This document shows, one piece after another, positions 39,435 to 41,903 of a DNA stretch of 41,903 nucleotides. Position numbers and translations under genes: made by a program. The DNA is taken from assembly GCA_964403885.1 (NCBI GenBank), contig CAYOHY010000015.1, forward strand, positions 1 to 41,903. The letters run 5' to 3'. The stretch's first letter is position 1; each line of letters opens with the position of its first letter. The notes beneath the pieces were generated by a model. The model searched no databases, was not told where the DNA came from, and saw only the letters and a program-made list of their open reading frames with translations. Origin of the DNA: CAYOHY01 sp964403885. Lineage in GTDB: Bacteria > Actinomycetota > Coriobacteriia > Anaerosomatales > PHET01.

Positions 39435-40220
39435 CTAGCCGAAGCGGCCGGTGATGTACGCCTCGGTGCGCTTGTCGTGCGGGTTGGTGAACATGGTCTT
39501 GGTGTCGCCCATCTCGATGAGCCCCGCCGGACGCTCCATGGACTCTCGGAGCATGAACGCGGTCTGATCGGAGATGCGCGCGGCCTGCTGCATGTTGTGG
39601 GTGACGATGACGATGGTCACCTGCTCCTTCAGCTCACCGATGGTGTCCTCGATCTGCTGTGTGGAGATGGGGTCGAGCGCGGAGGCCGGCTCGTCCATCA
39701 ACAACACCTCAGGTGCGGTCGCGAGCGCCCGGGCGATGCACAGGCGCTGCTGCTGTCCGCCGGAGAGCTCGAATGCGTGCTTCTTGAGCACGTCCTTGAC
39801 CTCGTTCCACAGCGCGGCGCGGCGAAGCGAGGACTCGACGATGTCATCGAGCTCCGCGCGCTTGCGGATGCCGTGCGTGCGCGGCCCGTAGCAGACGTTG
39901 TCGTAGATCGACATGGGGAACGGGTTGGGCTTCTGGAACACCTGGCCCACCCGCATGCGAAGCTCGACCGGGTCGACCGAGCGGTCGTTGATGTCGACGC
40001 CGTCGAGCAAGATCTCGCCGCCCACCTTCACTGTGCCCAGCTCGTCGTTCATGCGGTTGAGGCAACGCAGCAGCGTCGACTTGCCGCACCCGGACGGACC
40101 GATGAGCGCCGTGACCGACTGCGCGGGTATGTGCATCGACACGCCGGCGACCGCGGTCTCCGCGCCGTAGGCTACCGAGACGTTCTTGAGGTCGAACCGG
40201 CCAAGTCCAGCGCTTACCAT
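39435..40220 (-). CDS. pstB: Phosphate ABC transporter ATP-binding protein PstB
   Basis: 261 aa. ATG 40220 follows AAAGGAG at 8 nt and overlaps the pstA stop by 7 nt. Walker A is GPSGCGKST (41-49), Q-loop region VGQVFQKPNPFPMSIYDNV, signature LSGGQQQRLCIARAL, Walker B LLMDEPASALD and the H-loop VTHNMQQAARISD. This PNPFPMSIYDN segment is particular to PstB. Powers high-affinity phosphate uptake with PstA/PstC. No phoU gene follows, although it often does in other bacteria. Confidence 0.97.
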   Translation of the reverse strand: MVSAGLGRFDLKNVSVAYGAETAVAGVSMHIPAQSVTALIGPSGCGKSTLLRCLNRMNDELGTVKVGGEILLDGVDINDRSVDPVELRMRVGQVFQKPNPFPMSIYDNVCYGPRTHGIRKRAELDDIVESSLRRAALWNEVKDVLKKHAFELSGGQQQRLCIARALATAPEVLLMDEPASALDPISTQQIEDTIGELKEQVTIVIVTHNMQQAARISDQTAFMLRESMERPAGLIEMGDTKTMFTNPHDKRTEAYITGRFG

Positions 40221-41080
40221 CTGATCTTGCTCCTTTGACGGGACCGCCACGTGGCGGCGGCGACGTTGATGATGCCCACGCCCATGACGAGCACGAGCGC
40301 CGTGCCCCAGACGATGTGGGGAGCGGGCTTCACGGCCTGCGTGGCCATGATGTAGAGGTGATACGGCAGCGCCATGGTCTCTTGCGTGACGCTCCGCGGC
40401 ACGGGTGCATAGAAGGCGACCGCGGTCACGAGAATCGGGGCAGTCTCGCCGGCGGCGCGCGACAGGCCCAGGATCGAGCCGGTGACGATGCCGGGAGCAG
40501 CCGCCGGGATCACGACGCGAAACGTGGTGCGCAGCCGCGACGCGCCCAGCGCAAGCGATGCCTGCCGCAGGTCCTGCGGCACCTGGCGAAGCGCCTCCTC
40601 GGTGGCGGTGATGATGACCGGCAGGGTCAGGCACGCGAGTGTGAGCGCGCCTGCAAGAACGGACCTGCCCATGCCCGCCGTGAGAACGAACAGCGCGAGC
40701 CCGAACAGTCCGTAGACGATCGAGGGCACGCCGGCCATGTTGGCGATTGACAGGCGAATGACGCGCGTCGCAGTGCCGCGCTTGGCGTACTCGGAGAGGT
40801 AGATGCCGGCCATGACGCCGATGGGCAACGCGAACAGCGCGGTCCAGAAGGTGAGCAGGATCGTGCCCCAGATCGCAGGCCAGATGCCGCCTTGCGTCAT
40901 GAACATCCTGGGCGACTGCGTGATGAACTCCCACGAGATTGAGCCCGCGCCGCGGTACAGGATGTAGCCGAAGACGAACACCACAAGGCCCACCACAAAG
41001 AGCGCGGCGGCACCGGTCACGAACTTGGCGGTCGCCTCGGCGAGGCGCGCGCGCTTGATGCGGGCGGATGAACCCTTCAT
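40214..41080 (-). CDS. pstA: Phosphate ABC transporter permease PstA
   Basis: 288 aa with six membrane helices. ATG 41080 overlaps the pstC stop (ATGA) and has AGGAGG 8 nt upstream; the in-frame GTG at 41089 is closer to that site. First helix about 20-45; GGIWPAIWGTILLTFWTALFA in part and the EAA loop region AGETAPILVTAVAF (with SLALGASRLRT before it) are typical of PstA. Forms the membrane channel with PstC. Confidence 0.95.
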   Translation of the reverse strand: MKGSSARIKRARLAEATAKFVTGAAALFVVGLVVFVFGYILYRGAGSISWEFITQSPRMFMTQGGIWPAIWGTILLTFWTALFALPIGVMAGIYLSEYAKRGTATRVIRLSIANMAGVPSIVYGLFGLALFVLTAGMGRSVLAGALTLACLTLPVIITATEEALRQVPQDLRQASLALGASRLRTTFRVVIPAAAPGIVTGSILGLSRAAGETAPILVTAVAFYAPVPRSVTQETMALPYHLYIMATQAVKPAPHIVWGTALVLVMGVGIINVAAATWRSRQRSKIRW

Positions 41081-41903
41081 CGACGCCACCTCCTGCGCTG
41101 CCTCTCCAGAACCACGTCGGCGGCGAGGTTGATCACGAACGTGATGACGAACAGCACGAGGCCCATGGCGAAGAGCACCGAGTAGTGCAGGCCGCCCTGG
41201 ACGACCTCGGCCATCTCACCGGCGATGGTGCCGGGCATGGTACGCATCGACACGAACGGGGTGTCCGGAATGATGCCGGCGTTGCCCGCGAGCATCAGCA
41301 CGACCATCGTCTCACCGATCGCACGCCCCAGACCCAGCATCACTGCGGCGAAGATGCCGGACGAGGCGGCAGGGAGGACCACCTTGTACACGGTCTGCCA
41401 GCGGGTGTTGCCCAGGGCGAGCGAGCCGTTGCGCAGGTCGTTTGGCACCGCGTGCATCGCGTCTTCAGAGATCGAGATGATCGTGGGAAGCGCCATCATC
41501 CCCACGATGATGCCGGCGGTGAAGCCCGTCAGGCCCGTGTCGAGGTGGAACCACAGCCGCACGTTGGGAACGAGCAGCGCGATACCCATGAGGCCGAGCA
41601 CCACCGAGGGCACCGCCGCCATGAACTCGACGATGGACTTGGTGAGCTCCTTGGTGCGGCGGCTCGCGAACTCCGAGATGTAGATCGCCGCGGCGATACC
41701 CACGGGCACGCAGATGGCGAGCGACACGACGGTGACCCACAGCGAACCGACCTCGGCGGGGAGGAAGCCGAACTTCGCGTTCTCGCTCGTGGGGAACCAG
41801 TCGGTGCCCGCGATCATGTCCATCAGGCCGACTTCGCGAAAGCCGCGCATGCCGTTGATGAACAGGAAGACGGTGATCGCGGCGAGGATGATGATCGCCG
41901 CGA
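41077..41903 (-). CDS. pstC: Phosphate ABC transporter permease PstC, N-terminus outside window
   Basis: The frame is open to the right edge. Upstream of an internal Met at 41850 the codons read AAIIILAAITVFLFING, the end of the first PstC helix, so the true start lies beyond 41903 and about 275 codons are seen. Motifs: FLPAEVGSLWVTVVSLAICVP in part, the long loop with FASRRTKELTKSIVEFMAAVPSVVLG in part, and the EAA-type NGSLALGNTRWQTVYKVVLP. Partner of PstA. PstS, the binding protein, would be expected just upstream. Confidence 0.94.
   Translation of the reverse strand, partial: AAIIILAAITVFLFINGMRGFREVGLMDMIAGTDWFPTSENAKFGFLPAEVGSLWVTVVSLAICVPVGIAAAIYISEFASRRTKELTKSIVEFMAAVPSVVLGLMGIALLVPNVRLWFHLDTGLTGFTAGIIVGMMALPTIISISEDAMHAVPNDLRNGSLALGNTRWQTVYKVVLPAASSGIFAAVMLGLGRAIGETMVVLMLAGNAGIIPDTPFVSMRTMPGTIAGEMAEVVQGGLHYSVLFAMGLVLFVITFVINLAADVVLERQRRRWRR

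Noticed and set aside
40221..40934. Upstream extension of the pstB frame
   Set aside because: It is antisense-like out-of-frame sequence within pstA; ATG 40220 has AAAGGAG.

Overview
The window comes from a high-GC bacterium. The genes suggest an anaerobic actinobacterium, probably Coriobacteriia-like; this is inference from gene content. The clues are a DUF2469-type protein (an actinobacterial family), a MetV-MetF methylene-tetrahydrofolate reductase pair of the kind found in anaerobes and acetogens, a cobalamin methionine synthase without its reactivation domain, an iron-sulfur flavoprotein, several [4Fe-4S] proteins, and an LTA-synthase-like envelope enzyme. GTG starts, short gaps and ATGA/GTGA overlaps are common. 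I see no insertion sequence, phage gene, CRISPR array, tRNA or rRNA; this looks like ordinary chromosome rich in envelope and redox genes.

Left part (1-9.6 kb). A minus-strand unit reads DUF2469 protein, DNA ligase LigA, a CPBP membrane protease homologue, and a second CPBP protein with an N-terminal two-cluster ferredoxin. The last three overlap each other. A secreted protein that runs off the left edge follows. Facing them is a plus-strand diguanylate cyclase with an N-terminal ferritin-like domain. Then come lpd and lipA (minus).

Envelope and C1 part (9.7-26.3 kb). An acyltransferase-3 protein (plus) faces a minus-strand run of wecB, metV, metF and an LTA-synthase-like phosphotransferase. 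Upstream of that lie a seven-repeat beta-propeller secreted protein and a family-2 glycosyltransferase with a fused carboxypeptidase-regulatory-like domain. A secreted five-repeat TIG protein is divergent from the glycosyltransferase, with a perfect TGTGA-N6-TCACA palindrome between them. Then come a short metH, a three-helix membrane protein, a NUDIX hydrolase, an EamA transporter and a PASTA protein.

Right part (26.5-41.9 kb). A SHOCT peptide is followed by a two-gene heterodimeric ABC exporter with one degenerate ATP site. Next are a PadR regulator with a clear promoter/operator and an iron-sulfur flavoprotein. An ApgM/proposed homoserine kinase is divergent from a TetR regulator whose promoter is followed by two tandem operator-like palindromes; TetR leads into a NapH-like polyferredoxin, then threonine synthase and a small protein. 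On the minus strand are a GNAT acetyltransferase, an N-formylglutamate amidohydrolase-like protein and a GshB-like ATP-grasp ligase. The phosphate transporter genes pstC (cut by the right edge), pstA and pstB end the window.

How they fit together: the recurrent themes are envelope polymer and surface protein production, anaerobic folate/cobalamin methyl metabolism, and small redox modules under local regulators. No single dramatic new system is evident. The best candidates for something undescribed are the ferredoxin-CPBP fusion, the ferritin-GGDEF fusion, the glycosyltransferase/propeller/TIG locus with its Crp-like site, and the TetR-polyferredoxin pair.
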